DNA of 64,000 bases from Sphingomonas liriopis (GCF_024211255.1 NZ_JAMLDY010000004.1:124001-188000), one strand, 5' to 3'; shown: positions 8,539-17,350, counted from the stretch's first letter. Notes: generated by a model from the letters alone, not told the origin. A program made the numbers and translations.

Positions 8539-9485
8539 GGCCCCATCTCCTGCGCCGACGCGCGCGGTGGCGCAACCTCGCTCCGCCGCACCAGCACCAG
8601 CGCGATGGCGACCAACGCGACGCCGATCCAGTCGGCTCCCTGCAGCCGCTCGCCATAGACGACCCAGCCGACCGCGCCCGCGACGATCGGCTGGATCAGC
8701 AGCGCGATCCCGACGACCAGGGGCGACAATTGGCCGAGCGCGAAGATCATGCAGCCCTGTCCCACCACCTGGCTGACCAGGGCGAGGCCGAGCAGCGGCG
8801 TCCAATGGTGCGGCATCACCCGCTCGCCGAGCAGCAGCGCGAAGGCGAGCAGCGGCAGCGCCGTCGCCACGCTCGACAGCGCCAGCGCGGGCAGCGGCCG
8901 CATCGCGCCCCGCGCCCGCGCCATCAGCACGATATAGACGGTGTAGAGGATACCCGCGAGGATACAGAGCAGGTCGCCCGCCAGATGCCGCGGATCGAGT
9001 TGGTACGAGCGGCCGAGCAGCAGCCCCGCGCCGATCGCGGCGAGCAGCAGCGCCACGCCCTGCATCCGCGACGGCCAGGCGCGCGCGACGAGGAAGCCGT
9101 ACAACGGATAGATCAGGATCGCCGAATTGCCGAACAGCGTCGCATTGGCCATCGTCGTGCGGACGATGCCGAGGTGCCAGCTGCCGAGGTCGGCGGCGAA
9201 GGCGACGCCGCCGATGGCGAGCATGATCCACAGCCCGCGCGCCATCCGCACCGGCCGCGCGCCCGCGGCGAACGCCAGCGCGGCGAGACAGGGGATGGCG
9301 ATCGTGATCCGCCAGAACCCCGCCGCCACCGGCCCGACGTCGGCCAGCCGCACGAACCACGGCCCGAACGCCAGCGCGACATTGGCGAGGACCAGTGCGG
9401 CAAAAGCGAGACCCGCGGATGCCGTAGCGGCAGGTGCGTCGTTTGCGTCCGCGACAGTTTTTCTTGGGGGCCGGCGCTGGTGCAT
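8535..9485 (-). CDS. EamA/DMT family transporter
   Basis: A 316-residue inner-membrane protein with about ten hydrophobic segments arranged as two EamA repeats (about residues 27-160 and 170-302). WVVYGERLQGADWIGVALVAIALVLV near the C-terminus is the usual end of the second repeat. Members export metabolites or amino acids; the substrate is not predictable here. Its stop overlaps the COQ9 start. It is divergent from the ene-reductase with a 53-base gap. Confidence 0.85.
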   Translation of the reverse strand: MHQRRPPRKTVADANDAPAATASAGLAFAALVLANVALAFGPWFVRLADVGPVAAGFWRITIAIPCLAALAFAAGARPVRMARGLWIMLAIGGVAFAADLGSWHLGIVRTTMANATLFGNSAILIYPLYGFLVARAWPSRMQGVALLLAAIGAGLLLGRSYQLDPRHLAGDLLCILAGILYTVYIVLMARARGAMRPLPALALSSVATALPLLAFALLLGERVMPHHWTPLLGLALVSQVVGQGCMIFALGQLSPLVVGIALLIQPIVAGAVGWVVYGERLQGADWIGVALVAIALVLVRRSEVAPPRASAQEMGP

Positions 9486-9538
9486 GCCGCCCTGTAGCGT
9501 CCTATCTTGCCGCCGTCAGGCCACTTACGGAGCATCCC

Positions 9539-10612
9539 ATGCCGAGCCTCTTCGATCCGATCCAGCTGGGCGACATTTCCGCCGCCAACCGCATCCTCAT
9601 GGCGCCGCTCACCCGCGGCCGCTCGACCGACGATCACGTGCCGACCGACATCATGGTCGATTATTACCGCCAGCGCGCCGGCGCCGGCCTCATCATCACC
9701 GAAGGCACCGGCGTCAGCCGTCAGGGTCTCGGCTGGCCGAACGCGCCGGGCCTGTGGACCGACGCGCAGGTCGAGGCATGGAAGCCGGTGACCGCCGCGG
9801 TGCACGAGGCGGGCGGCAAGATCGTCGCGCAGATCTGGCACATGGGCCGCCTGGCGCGCCCCGACGTGACCGGCGTCACGCCTTTGTCCTCTTCGGCGAC
9901 GCGCGCGCCCTATCACAAGGAGGACAACCCCTATGCCGAGGCGCAGGCGGCGACGCTCGACGACATCAAGCGCGCGCAGGACGATTACGCCACCGCGGCG
10001 ACCAACGCGATCCGCGCCGGCTTCGACGGCGTGCAGCTGCACGGCGCCAATGGCTATCTGATCGACCAGTTCCTGCGCGACGGCACCAACCATCGCGACG
10101 ACGATTACGGCGGCAGTCCGGAAAACCGCATCCGCTTCATGCGCGAAGCGGTCGCGCGGGCGATCGACGCGATCGGCGCGGGCCGCACCGGTATCCGCCT
10201 GTCGCCCAACGGCGAGACGCAGGGCGCCGACGACAGCAACCCCGAAAGCGTCTTCGTCCCCGCCGCCGCCGCGCTCGACGCGCTCGGCATCGCCTTCCTC
10301 GAACTGCGCGAGCTGACCCCCGAGGGCACGTTCGGCGCCAGCGACGTTCCCAAGCTGTCGCCGCTGATCCGCCAGGCGTTCAAGGGTCCGCTGATCCTCA
10401 ATCAGGATTACACGCTGGCGGGCGCGCAGGCCGAACTCGAATCGGGCGTCGCGGACGGCATCGCCTTCGGCCGCAAGTTCATCGCCAACCCCGACCTCGT
10501 CGACCGCCTCCGCCAGGACGCACCGCTCGCCAAGGACAACCAGGCGACGTGGTATTCCAAGGGACCGGAGGGCTACACCGACTATCCGGCGCTGGAAACC
10601 GCGGCGGCGTAA
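9539..10612 (+). CDS. Old Yellow Enzyme family alkene reductase
   Basis: A 357-residue FMN-dependent NADH:flavin oxidoreductase of the NemA/xenobiotic-reductase type. It has the TIM-barrel start LFDPIQLGDISAANRILMAPLTR, the substrate-binding pair in VQLHGANGYLIDQFL (His and Asn), YGGSPENRIRFM, and the FMN phosphate-binding end GVADGIAFGRKFIANPDLV. Members reduce activated double bonds in enones, maleimides or nitro compounds. I chose the ATG at 9539 since the homologous N-terminus begins there. Confidence 0.9.
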   Translation: MPSLFDPIQLGDISAANRILMAPLTRGRSTDDHVPTDIMVDYYRQRAGAGLIITEGTGVSRQGLGWPNAPGLWTDAQVEAWKPVTAAVHEAGGKIVAQIWHMGRLARPDVTGVTPLSSSATRAPYHKEDNPYAEAQAATLDDIKRAQDDYATAATNAIRAGFDGVQLHGANGYLIDQFLRDGTNHRDDDYGGSPENRIRFMREAVARAIDAIGAGRTGIRLSPNGETQGADDSNPESVFVPAAAALDALGIAFLELRELTPEGTFGASDVPKLSPLIRQAFKGPLILNQDYTLAGAQAELESGVADGIAFGRKFIANPDLVDRLRQDAPLAKDNQATWYSKGPEGYTDYPALETAAA

Positions 10613-10650
10613 CGTAACGGCCGTACGGCCTTATCTCCCTCGTTCTCTCC

Positions 10651-10784
10651 CCCCGTTCGTGCTGAGCTTGTCGAAGTACGATGAGTCTCACCTGCCCTTC
10701 GACAGTGAACAGGTGAAGCATCCCCCGGATGTTTCAGCCGAGCCTGGGAAGGCTCGGCGACCTGTTCACCAGGGCGAACGGGGG
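10651..10784. repeat. Intergenic palindrome, family A copy 1
   Basis: Bounded by CCCCGTTCG (10651-10659) and CGAACGGGG (10775-10783). It contains GTGCTGAGCTTGTCGAAG, which recurs inverted near 11773 and 17239. Internal smaller palindromes (for example AGCCGAGCC / GGCTCGGCG) suggest a composite element. It lies between the ene-reductase and a convergent gene. Confidence 0.7.
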
Positions 10785-10804
10785 CACCTTCCCTCGCGGA
10801 AGAC

Positions 10805-11242
10805 CTACCGCCCCATCTCCGGCACCAGCCGCTTGAGGTCCGCCGGCGCCAGCCGCCGCACGTCGAGCGCATCCACCCCCGCGACCAGCACCGGCCCCAA
10901 CCGCCGCTCGCCGCTGTCGATCAATATCCCCTCCGCGGTCGAGCGCAGCGCCCCCCAGGCGACCTCGCGCACCACGATCCCCGCGCCCTGCCGCCGCATC
11001 ACCGCGACGCGGCCGGCGCGATCGACCGCCAGCGCGCCGCCGCCGTCGGCACCGACCACCGCGCCCTGCGTATCAAAGCCGGGCAGCGCCGCCTCCGCGG
11101 CTTCCGCCGCTTCCTCGGGGCTGGCGATGCGCACCGGCCGCCGCCGCGCCAGCACCCAGCCGAGCGCGGCGAGCAGCAGCACGGCGGCCACGCCGCCGCC
11201 GATCGCATATCCCCACATGGCGTCGGTCATTGCCGGGCTCAC
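10805..11242 (-). CDS. Hypothetical single-pass membrane protein
   Basis: A 145-residue protein I do not recognise. One hydrophobic segment near the N-terminus (YAIGGGVAAVLLLAALGWVLA) is followed by RRRP and an Ala/Glu-rich stretch, then a soluble domain of about 90 residues rich in beta-strand-like patterns, probably in the cytoplasm by the positive-inside rule. A GTG start at 11242 would overlap the upstream stop as GTGA, implying coupling; an ATG at 11230 is the alternative. Confidence 0.65.
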   Translation of the reverse strand: MSPAMTDAMWGYAIGGGVAAVLLLAALGWVLARRRPVRIASPEEAAEAAEAALPGFDTQGAVVGADGGGALAVDRAGRVAVMRRQGAGIVVREVAWGALRSTAEGILIDSGERRLGPVLVAGVDALDVRRLAPADLKRLVPEMGR

Positions 11243-11673
11243 TGCCCGCCGGCGAGCGCGTCCAGCGTCGGCCGCATGCCCGACAGGTCATAGCCCGCGC
11301 CCGCCGCCTGCCGCTCGAGCAACTCGGGGTCGCGCCCCGCCTTCGCTGCGGCCAGCGCCCACAGGTTGCAGCTGCGCGTCCCCGACCGGCAATAGGCGAG
11401 CACCGGCCCGTCCGCCGCGGTCAGCGCCGCGGTCATCGCGTCGATCTGCGGGTGCGAGAAGCCGGCATGCGTCACCGGAATCGCGGTATAGAGCAGCCCC
11501 GCCGCATCCGCCGCGGCGCGGATCGCCTCGCCCGCGGGCTGGCCCGCTTCCTCGTCGTCGGGGCGGTTGTTGACGATCGCGACGAACCCCGCCGCCTTGA
11601 TCGCGGGCAGGTCGTCGGGCGTGATCTGGGGAGCGACGCTGACGCGGTCGTTGACGGTGCGGATGTCGGCCAT
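11239..11673 (-). CDS. TIGR01244 (DUF442) phosphatase-like protein
   Basis: A 144-residue protein of the DUF442 family, which has a tyrosine-phosphatase fold and is often fused to beta-lactamase-like sulfur enzymes. It begins with ITPDDLPAIKAAGFVAIVNNRPDDE and carries the Cys-x5-Arg loop CRSGTRS with the catalytic cysteine. Some annotations call it a sulfurtransferase, and it may act in sulfide handling. The following membrane protein overlaps its stop. Confidence 0.82.
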   Translation of the reverse strand: MADIRTVNDRVSVAPQITPDDLPAIKAAGFVAIVNNRPDDEEAGQPAGEAIRAAADAAGLLYTAIPVTHAGFSHPQIDAMTAALTAADGPVLAYCRSGTRSCNLWALAAAKAGRDPELLERQAAGAGYDLSGMRPTLDALAGGQ

Positions 11674-11740
11674 CCGGTCCCGTTACGCGATCAGCCGAGC
11701 CGCGTCAGCCTGTTTTGGCGGGTGGCGATCCCTCTATTTC

Positions 11741-11798
11741 CGTTCGCCCTGGTGGACAGGTGGAACTCAATGTGCTTCGACAAGCTCAGCACGAACGG
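11741..11798. repeat. Intergenic palindrome, family A copy 2 (short)
   Basis: CGTTCGCCCTGGTGG to GCTTCGACAAGCTCAGCACG and AACG. It is a shorter copy of the family also found at 10651-10784 and 17200-17264, located just after the recQ stop, between recQ and the DUF442 gene. Confidence 0.65.
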
Positions 11799-11808
11799 GA
11801 GGCGAAGC

Positions 11809-13581
11809 TCACCCCGCGTCGCGGATCACCTGCAGGAACGCATCGCCATAGGCCTCCAGCTTGCGCGCGCCGATCCCCGACAGGTGCATCAGCGCCGCGC
11901 GGCTGTCCGGGCGCTGCGCCGCCATCTCGCGCAGCACCGAATCGTGGAAGATGACATAGGGCGGCACCCCCGCCTCCTTGGCGAGGTCGCGGCGGCACGT
12001 GCGCAGCGCCTCGAACAGCGGATTGTCCGCCGGGTTCGCCGCCACCCCCGCATCGCGCTTGCGCCCACCCCGCGCGCGCTTGGGCGGCAGCACCAGCATC
12101 ACCCGCGCGTCCTCCTTCAGGATCGGCCGCGCCGCCGGCCCGAACTCCAGCCCGCCATGCGCATTGGTCCTCAGCGCATCGCGCAGCAGCAGCGCCCGCG
12201 CCACCGGCTTGACCAGCGCCGCCTCCTCGCCATCGACGATCCCCCAGACCGACAGCGATTCGTGCCCGCGATCGACGCTGCGCTCGGTCGATTGGCCCAG
12301 CAGCACCTGCTCGACATAGCCGACGCCGAACAATTGCCCCGTGCGGAACACCGCCGACAGGAACTTGCGCGCCGTCTCGGTCGCATCGACCGCGTCCGGG
12401 CTCCCGAGGCAATTGTCGCAATTGCCGCAATCCTCATGGCGGTCCTCGCCGAAATGCTTGAGCAGGATGCGCCGCCGGCATCCCGCGGTCTCGACCAAAG
12501 CGCCCAGCGCGGCGAGCCGCGTCCGCTCGCCCGCCTGCCGGTCGGGCTCGACCTCGCCGATCCGCTGGCGTGCGCGCGCGAAGTCCTCCGCGCCCCAGAA
12601 CAGATGCGCGACCGCCGGATCGCCGTCGCGCCCCGCGCGGCCGGTCTCCTGATAATAAGCCTCGATCGACTTCGGCAGCCCGGCATGCGCGACGAAGCGG
12701 ACGTCGGGCTTGTCGATCCCCATCCCGAACGCGACCGTCGCACAGATCACCATGTCTTCGGACGCGACGAAATCCGCCTGGTTCTTCTGGCGGATGTGCG
12801 GATCGAGCCCCGCGTGATAGGCGCGCGTCGGCCGCCCGCTGCGCCCCAGCGCCTCGGCCAGCTTCTCGGTCGCGGCGCGGGTCTGCGCATAGACGATGCC
12901 GGGGCCGGGCGTCGCGGCGATGACGTCGGCGATCTGCTTGGTCGTGTTCGCCTTGGGACTGATCGCATAGCGGATGTTCGGCCGGTCGAACCCCGACACG
13001 ATCAGCCCGTCCTGCGGGATTCCCAGCTGCTGCAGGATATCGCTGCGGGTATGCGCATCCGCGGTCGCGGTCAGGGCGAGACGCGGCACGTCCGGAAACG
13101 CATCCATCAATGGCGCCAGCAACCGGTAGTCGGGGCGGAAATCATGCCCCCATTCGCTGACGCAATGCGCCTCGTCGATCGCGAACAGGCTCAGCGGGGC
13201 GCTGGCGAGCAGCTCGCGGAAATGCCCCGTCGAGGCGCGCTCGGGCGCGATATAGAGCAGGTCGAGCTCCCCCGCCCGGAACCGCGCGATCGATTCGGCG
13301 CGATTCTGGTCGGCACTGGTCAGCGTCGCGGCACGGATGCCGACCGCCTCGGCGGCGCGCAGCTGGTCGTGCATCAGCGCGATCAGCGGGCTGACGACGA
13401 CGCACGTCCCCTCCAGCATCACCGAAGGCAATTGATAGCACAGCGACTTGCCCGCGCCGGTCGGCATGACGCCGAGCGTCCGCTCCCCCGCCAGCACGCG
13501 CGCGACAACATCCTCCTGCACCCCCCGAAACGCCGGAAAGCCGAAGACACGCGACAAGGTGGGCAGGGGATCGGGGATCAT
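11809..13581 (-). CDS. recQ: ATP-dependent DNA helicase RecQ
   Basis: A 590-residue 3'-5' helicase. Motif I is PTGAGKS (40-46), motif II is DEAHC (136-140), and motif VI is YYQETGRAGRDGDPA. The zinc-binding domain is visible as CRRRILLKHFGEDRHEDCGNC plus DNC (four cysteines), and an HRDC domain closes the protein (LSGIGARKLEAYGDAFLQVI). I chose the ATG at 13581: longer in-frame starts (to 13665) add residues unlike RecQ and would run across the promoter of the divergent regulator. Confidence 0.95.
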   Translation of the reverse strand: MIPDPLPTLSRVFGFPAFRGVQEDVVARVLAGERTLGVMPTGAGKSLCYQLPSVMLEGTCVVVSPLIALMHDQLRAAEAVGIRAATLTSADQNRAESIARFRAGELDLLYIAPERASTGHFRELLASAPLSLFAIDEAHCVSEWGHDFRPDYRLLAPLMDAFPDVPRLALTATADAHTRSDILQQLGIPQDGLIVSGFDRPNIRYAISPKANTTKQIADVIAATPGPGIVYAQTRAATEKLAEALGRSGRPTRAYHAGLDPHIRQKNQADFVASEDMVICATVAFGMGIDKPDVRFVAHAGLPKSIEAYYQETGRAGRDGDPAVAHLFWGAEDFARARQRIGEVEPDRQAGERTRLAALGALVETAGCRRRILLKHFGEDRHEDCGNCDNCLGSPDAVDATETARKFLSAVFRTGQLFGVGYVEQVLLGQSTERSVDRGHESLSVWGIVDGEEAALVKPVARALLLRDALRTNAHGGLEFGPAARPILKEDARVMLVLPPKRARGGRKRDAGVAANPADNPLFEALRTCRRDLAKEAGVPPYVIFHDSVLREMAAQRPDSRAALMHLSGIGARKLEAYGDAFLQVIRDAG

Positions 13582-13629
13582 CGTCGTCCATGTAGGGGCG
13601 CGGCCCCCCAGCGTCGAGGCGATCGCTAT

Positions 13630-13665
13630 GTTAGCCTTGACACTAATTAGCCGTAATGCTAACAA
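13630..13665 (+). promoter_or_regulatory. Promoter and operator of the SdpR-like gene
   Basis: TTGACA (13637-13642), 17 bases, TAACAA (13660-13665) reads as a sigma-70 promoter. It is spanned by a perfect inverted repeat, GTTAGC (13630-13635) and GCTAAC (13658-13663), with a third TTAGC unit at 13647-13651 next to the palindrome CTAATTAG (13643-13650). Transcription from this -10 would begin at about the ATG at 13671, so the message may be leaderless. The arrangement fits autorepression by the ArsR-type protein it precedes. Confidence 0.55.
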
Positions 13666-13670
13666 ATGGC

Positions 13671-13949
13671 ATGGACACCGTGTTCGACGCTTTGGCGCAT
13701 CCGACGCGCCGCCGCATCCTCGAGCTGCTGAAGCGCGGCGGGATGACCGCGGGCGATCTCGCCGCGGCGTTCGACGTGTCGAAGCCGACGATGTCGGGCC
13801 ATTTCGCCAGACTGCGCGACGCCGGCCTGATCCAGGGCGAAACCCGCGGCACCAGCACGGTCTACACGCTCAACCTCTCCGTGCTGGAAGAGGTGATGAT
13901 GGGGTTCATGGGCCGGCTGAAGGTCGGCGAAGGGGAAGGTCGGGAATGA
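13671..13949 (+). CDS. SdpR-like ArsR family repressor
   Basis: A 92-residue winged-helix regulator starting MDTVFDALAHPTRRRILELL, the standard ArsR opening. The recognition helix region is MTAGDLAAAFDVSKPTMSGHFARLRDAGLI, and the wing is GTSTVYTLN. No metal-binding cysteines are seen. It resembles SdpR, the autorepressor paired with the immunity protein SdpI in Bacillus, and an SdpI-family gene follows in an ATGA overlap. The upstream ATG at 13656 lies within the promoter, so 13671 is preferred. Confidence 0.85.
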   Translation: MDTVFDALAHPTRRRILELLKRGGMTAGDLAAAFDVSKPTMSGHFARLRDAGLIQGETRGTSTVYTLNLSVLEEVMMGFMGRLKVGEGEGRE

Positions 13950-14605
13950 CCAATCGCGGGTTGAAGCTGGCATCGGTCGGCGTCGTGCTGGGGATGACCA
14001 TTGTCGCGCTCGTCGCGCTGTACCGGCTGCCGCCCGGTGCGCAGCTGCCGACGCACTGGAACGCCGCGGGCGAGGTCGATCGCCGGATGAGTGCCCCCGG
14101 CGCCTTGTTCTTCGGCATCGGCATGTCCGCGCTGCTCAGCCTCGTGCTCGCGGTTGTGCCCGCGCTCGAACCGAACCAGGCGCGGCGCGATGCCGGCGCG
14201 CCGGTGTTGCGCGCGGCTTGGGCCGGGCTGCTGGTGCTGATGGTGGCGGTCGAGGGCGCCGTCGTCGCGCCCGCCTTCGGCTGGCACCTGCCGACGTTGC
14301 TACCCCTGGCGGGGGCGGGCTTGCTGCTCATCGTCATCGGCAACGTCCTGCCCAAATCGCGCCCCGGCTTCTTTGTCGGCATCCGCACCCCCTGGACGCT
14401 GACCGACCCGGAAAACTGGATCGCGACGCATCGCCTCGGCTCGCGCACGATGATGCTCGGCGGTGCGACGATCGTCGCTGCCGCGGTGCTGCCGCTCGGC
14501 GCCGGCGTGCGACAGGCGCTCATCATGGCTGCGGTCGTCGTCGCGGCGCTGCCGCCGCTGATCTTCTCGTGGTGGTTCTGGCGGCGGCGCGCCGCGCACC
14601 GATAG
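13946..14605 (+). CDS. SdpI family membrane protein
   Basis: A 219-residue inner-membrane protein with about six hydrophobic segments. The N-terminal DUF1648-like motif LPTHWNAAGEVDRRM and the SdpI signature GNVLPKSRPGFFVGIRTPWTL, followed by NWIATHRLGSRTMML, are clear. In Bacillus SdpI gives immunity to the toxin SdpC and also transduces its presence to SdpR. No SdpC-like toxin gene is visible within several kilobases, so this pair could be an orphan immunity or envelope-stress module. Confidence 0.88.
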   Translation: MTNRGLKLASVGVVLGMTIVALVALYRLPPGAQLPTHWNAAGEVDRRMSAPGALFFGIGMSALLSLVLAVVPALEPNQARRDAGAPVLRAAWAGLLVLMVAVEGAVVAPAFGWHLPTLLPLAGAGLLLIVIGNVLPKSRPGFFVGIRTPWTLTDPENWIATHRLGSRTMMLGGATIVAAAVLPLGAGVRQALIMAAVVVAALPPLIFSWWFWRRRAAHR

Positions 14606-14666
14606 GATGCAGCCGGATCGGCCGGTCGCGCGTTTGCCCGGCATGAACCCCGATATGAGCCCCGAT

Positions 14667-14936
14667 ATGAACGACGTCATCGACAACCGTGCCGCGGCAC
14701 GCTTCGAACTCACCGAACAGGGCGACACCGCGATCGCCGCTTACACGCGCGAAGGCGACACGATCGTCTTCACGCATACCGAGGTGCCGCCCGCGCTGGA
14801 GGGCCACGGCGTCGGCTCGCGGCTGATCGCCGGCGCGCTGGCGCAAGTCCGCGCGGCGGGCCTCAAGGTCGTGCCGGTCTGCGCCTTCGTCGCCGCCTAT
14901 CTGCGGCGCCACCCCGACGCGGCGGACCTCGCCTGA
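14667..14936 (+). CDS. Small GNAT-like N-acetyltransferase (NATD1/YjdJ type)
   Basis: An 89-residue minimal acetyltransferase. The core is ITVFTHTEVP-like (IVFTHTEVPPALEGHGVGSRLIAGALAQVR), where GHGVGSRL is the CoA-binding loop, and it ends VVPVCAFVAAYLRRHPD, the conserved end of this family. In-frame starts also exist at 14607 and 14643, but homology begins after the chosen ATG at 14667. Substrate unknown. It converges with the Atm1-type exporter gene, one base apart. Confidence 0.85.
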   Translation: MNDVIDNRAAARFELTEQGDTAIAAYTREGDTIVFTHTEVPPALEGHGVGSRLIAGALAQVRAAGLKVVPVCAFVAAYLRRHPDAADLA

Positions 14937-14937
14937 C

Positions 14938-16785
14938 CTATTCCGCCGCCAGCGCACCCTCGCTCGCGCCCGCGACGTCGTCGTCGTCGCGCTCCTGCGC
15001 CTGCCGCGCCCACATTTCGGCGTAGAGCCCGCCCTGCCGCAGCAATTCGGCATGCGTACCACGCTCGGCCACGCGGCCGCCGTCGAGCACGACGATCTGG
15101 TCGGCATGGACCACCGTCGACAGGCGGTGCGCGATGACGATCGTCGTGCGCCCGCGTTCGATCGCCTCCAGCGTGTCGAGGATCTCCGCCTCGGTCCGGC
15201 TGTCGAGCGCGCTCGTCGCCTCGTCGAGGATCAGGATCGGCGGGTTCTTGAGCAGCGTGCGCGCGATCGCGACGCGCTGCTTCTCGCCGCCCGACAGCTT
15301 CAGGCCGCGCTCGCCGACACGGGCGTCATAGCCCTCGGGCTGGCGCTCGATGAAGCCGGCGATCGCCGCGCCCGCCGCCGCCGCCTCGATCTCCGGCCGC
15401 CCCGCGCCTTCGCGGCCATAGGCGATATTGTAGCCGATCGTGTCGTTGAACAGCACCGTGTCCTGCGGCACGATACCGATCGCGGCGCGCAGCGACGCCT
15501 GCGTGACGTCGCGGATATCCTGTCCGTCGATCGTGATCCGCCCCGCACCGACGTCGTAGAAACGGTACATCAGCCGCGCGAGCGTCGACTTGCCCGCCCC
15601 CGACGGCCCGACCACCGCCAGCGTGCTCCCCGCCGGCACGTCAAGGTCGAGCCCGCCGAGAATGTCGCGATCGGGATCGTAGCCGAAGCGCACGTCCTCG
15701 AACCGGACATGCCCCGCGCCGATGACGAGCGGCGTCGCGCCCGGCGCATCGGTCACCTCGGCGGGCGTGTCGATCAGCGCGAACATGCTCGCCATGTCGA
15801 TCACCCCCTGGCGGATCGTGCGATAGACCATGCCGAGCAGGTCCAATGGCCGGAACAGCTGCGCGAGCAGCGTCGAGACGAACACCACGTCGCCCGCCGA
15901 GAATCGGCCCTGGCTCCACCCCCAGGCGACATAGGCCATGCCGCCGCCCAGCATCAGGTTGGTGATGAGCGCCTGGCCGACGTTGAGCCAGGCGAGGCTG
16001 TTTTCCGACTTGGTCGCCGCCGCGGCATAGGCGGAGATCGCGGCGTCGTAGCGCTTGGCCTCGCGCTCCTCGGCACCGAAATATTTCACCGTCTCGAAAT
16101 TGAGCAGCGAATCGACCGCATGCGCGACCGCACCGGTGTCGAGGTCGTTCATCTGCGCGCGCAAGGCGTTGCGCCAGTCGGTCACCTTCTGCGTGAAGAC
16201 GATATAGACGCCGACCATCGCCACCGTCGCCGCGACCAGCGGCCAGCCGAAGCTGTGCCAGAAGATGCCGAGCACGAGGCCCAGTTCGAGCACCGTCGGC
16301 GCGATGTTGAACAGCAGGAAATACAGCATCGTGTCGATGCTCTTGGTGCCGCGCTCGACCACCTTGGTGACGGCGCCGGTGCGCCGCTCGAGGTGGAAGC
16401 GCAGGCTGAGGCCGTGCAGGTGGCGGAAGACGTTCGCGGCCAGCCGCCGCGTCGCATCCTGTCCGACCCGCTCGAACACCGCGTTGCGCGCATTGTCGAA
16501 CAGCGTCGTCGAAAAGCGCGACGCCGCATAGCCGATGACCAGCAGGATCACGATCGTCGCGACGCCCCGGTCGCCGACACTCATCCGGTCGACCGCATAT
16601 TTCAGCGTATAGGCGGCGCCGAACACCTGGACGAGCTTGCTGGCGACAACCAGCGCCATCGCGCCGACGATCCGCGCCTTCAGCCCCGGCTCGCCCGCCG
16701 GCCACAGATAGGGCAGGAAACGGCGGAGCGTGGGCAGCAGCGGCTGGTCGGCGCGGGTATGGCCGGTGGGATCGACGGGAGGCAT
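14938..16785 (-). CDS. Atm1-type ABC exporter (fused permease-ATPase)
   Basis: A 615-residue half-transporter. Transmembrane helices span about residues 35-330 and include SENSLAWLNVGQALITNL (260-277), the loop that binds glutathione in Atm1-type exporters. The ATPase has Walker A GPSGAGKS (393-400), the signature LSGGE (498-502) and Walker B with DEATSALD. LFNDTIGYNIAYGR is typical of Atm1. Bacterial members export glutathione conjugates with metals. The ATG at 16785 is preferred over a GTG at 16803. Confidence 0.9.
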   Translation of the reverse strand: MPPVDPTGHTRADQPLLPTLRRFLPYLWPAGEPGLKARIVGAMALVVASKLVQVFGAAYTLKYAVDRMSVGDRGVATIVILLVIGYAASRFSTTLFDNARNAVFERVGQDATRRLAANVFRHLHGLSLRFHLERRTGAVTKVVERGTKSIDTMLYFLLFNIAPTVLELGLVLGIFWHSFGWPLVAATVAMVGVYIVFTQKVTDWRNALRAQMNDLDTGAVAHAVDSLLNFETVKYFGAEEREAKRYDAAISAYAAAATKSENSLAWLNVGQALITNLMLGGGMAYVAWGWSQGRFSAGDVVFVSTLLAQLFRPLDLLGMVYRTIRQGVIDMASMFALIDTPAEVTDAPGATPLVIGAGHVRFEDVRFGYDPDRDILGGLDLDVPAGSTLAVVGPSGAGKSTLARLMYRFYDVGAGRITIDGQDIRDVTQASLRAAIGIVPQDTVLFNDTIGYNIAYGREGAGRPEIEAAAAGAAIAGFIERQPEGYDARVGERGLKLSGGEKQRVAIARTLLKNPPILILDEATSALDSRTEAEILDTLEAIERGRTTIVIAHRLSTVVHADQIVVLDGGRVAERGTHAELLRQGGLYAEMWARQAQERDDDDVAGASEGALAAE

Positions 16786-16882
16786 TGCCCCCCATGTAGG
16801 CACGCCCGCGCACGCACGGAAGCGGACACGCGGAACATACTGCCACGCTTGGGGATTTTACCGTTCCGAGAGTGAGGCGAAG

Positions 16883-17113
16883 ATGGAACCGTTGTTCTAC
16901 GTCATGGCGATCATGGGCTGCGCGGACGGCAACGTCCAATGCACCGAAGCGCGCGTCGTCCCCGTGCGCTACCAAAGCATGGCGCAATGCCGCGCCGCGC
17001 TCCCGGCGCAGCTCGCGCGCAACACCGACATCGACTATCCGATGCTCGGCGCTGCCTGCCGCACCGCCGGCGCGCAGGTCGCCAGGAACGACGCGAAGCC
17101 GCCGAAGCTGTGA
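16883..17113 (+). CDS. Small conserved-type hypothetical protein with four cysteines
   Basis: A 76-residue protein I do not recognise, starting MEPLFYVMAIMGCADGNVQC. It has four cysteines spaced as possible disulfide pairs (Cys13, Cys20, one in QCRAAL, one in AACRTAG). The hydrophobic first 12 residues could be a weak signal, which would fit disulfides, but no clear cleavage site follows. A purine-rich GAGGCGAAG precedes the ATG. Codon use matches the neighbours. Confidence 0.6.
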   Translation: MEPLFYVMAIMGCADGNVQCTEARVVPVRYQSMAQCRAALPAQLARNTDIDYPMLGAACRTAGAQVARNDAKPPKL

Positions 17114-17199
17114 TCCGGGCACGTTGCCACCGCTAAAATCGGCCGCGCCCCTACTATGCGATCGTCATCCCACCATTCGAGGGGAGTGACCGCAAATAC

Positions 17200-17264
17200 C
17201 GTTCGCCCTGAGCCTGTCGAAGGGCCTTGAGACTCAAGGTGCTTCGACAAGCTCAGCACGAACG
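17200..17264. repeat. Intergenic palindrome, family A copy 3
   Basis: CGTTCGCCCTGAGCCTGTCG followed by AAGGGCCTTGAGACTCAAGG and GCTTCGACAAGCTCAGCACG, then AACG. The two ends pair as a long stem with a secondary hairpin (CCTTGAGACTCAAGG) at the tip. It sits in the 237-base gap between the small protein and tonB, which shows no other feature. Confidence 0.7.
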
Positions 17265-17350
17265 TAACGGTGGCGGACAAGCGAGGCGCCGCTCCGGTCC
17301 GGCCCACACTCATGCTCGCCTCCCGCCCCCAAACAACGGCCCCCCACGCC

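Noticed and set aside
11230..13650. 806-codon open frame opposite recQ
   Set aside because: Antisense shadow of recQ; no recognisable domain and biased composition.
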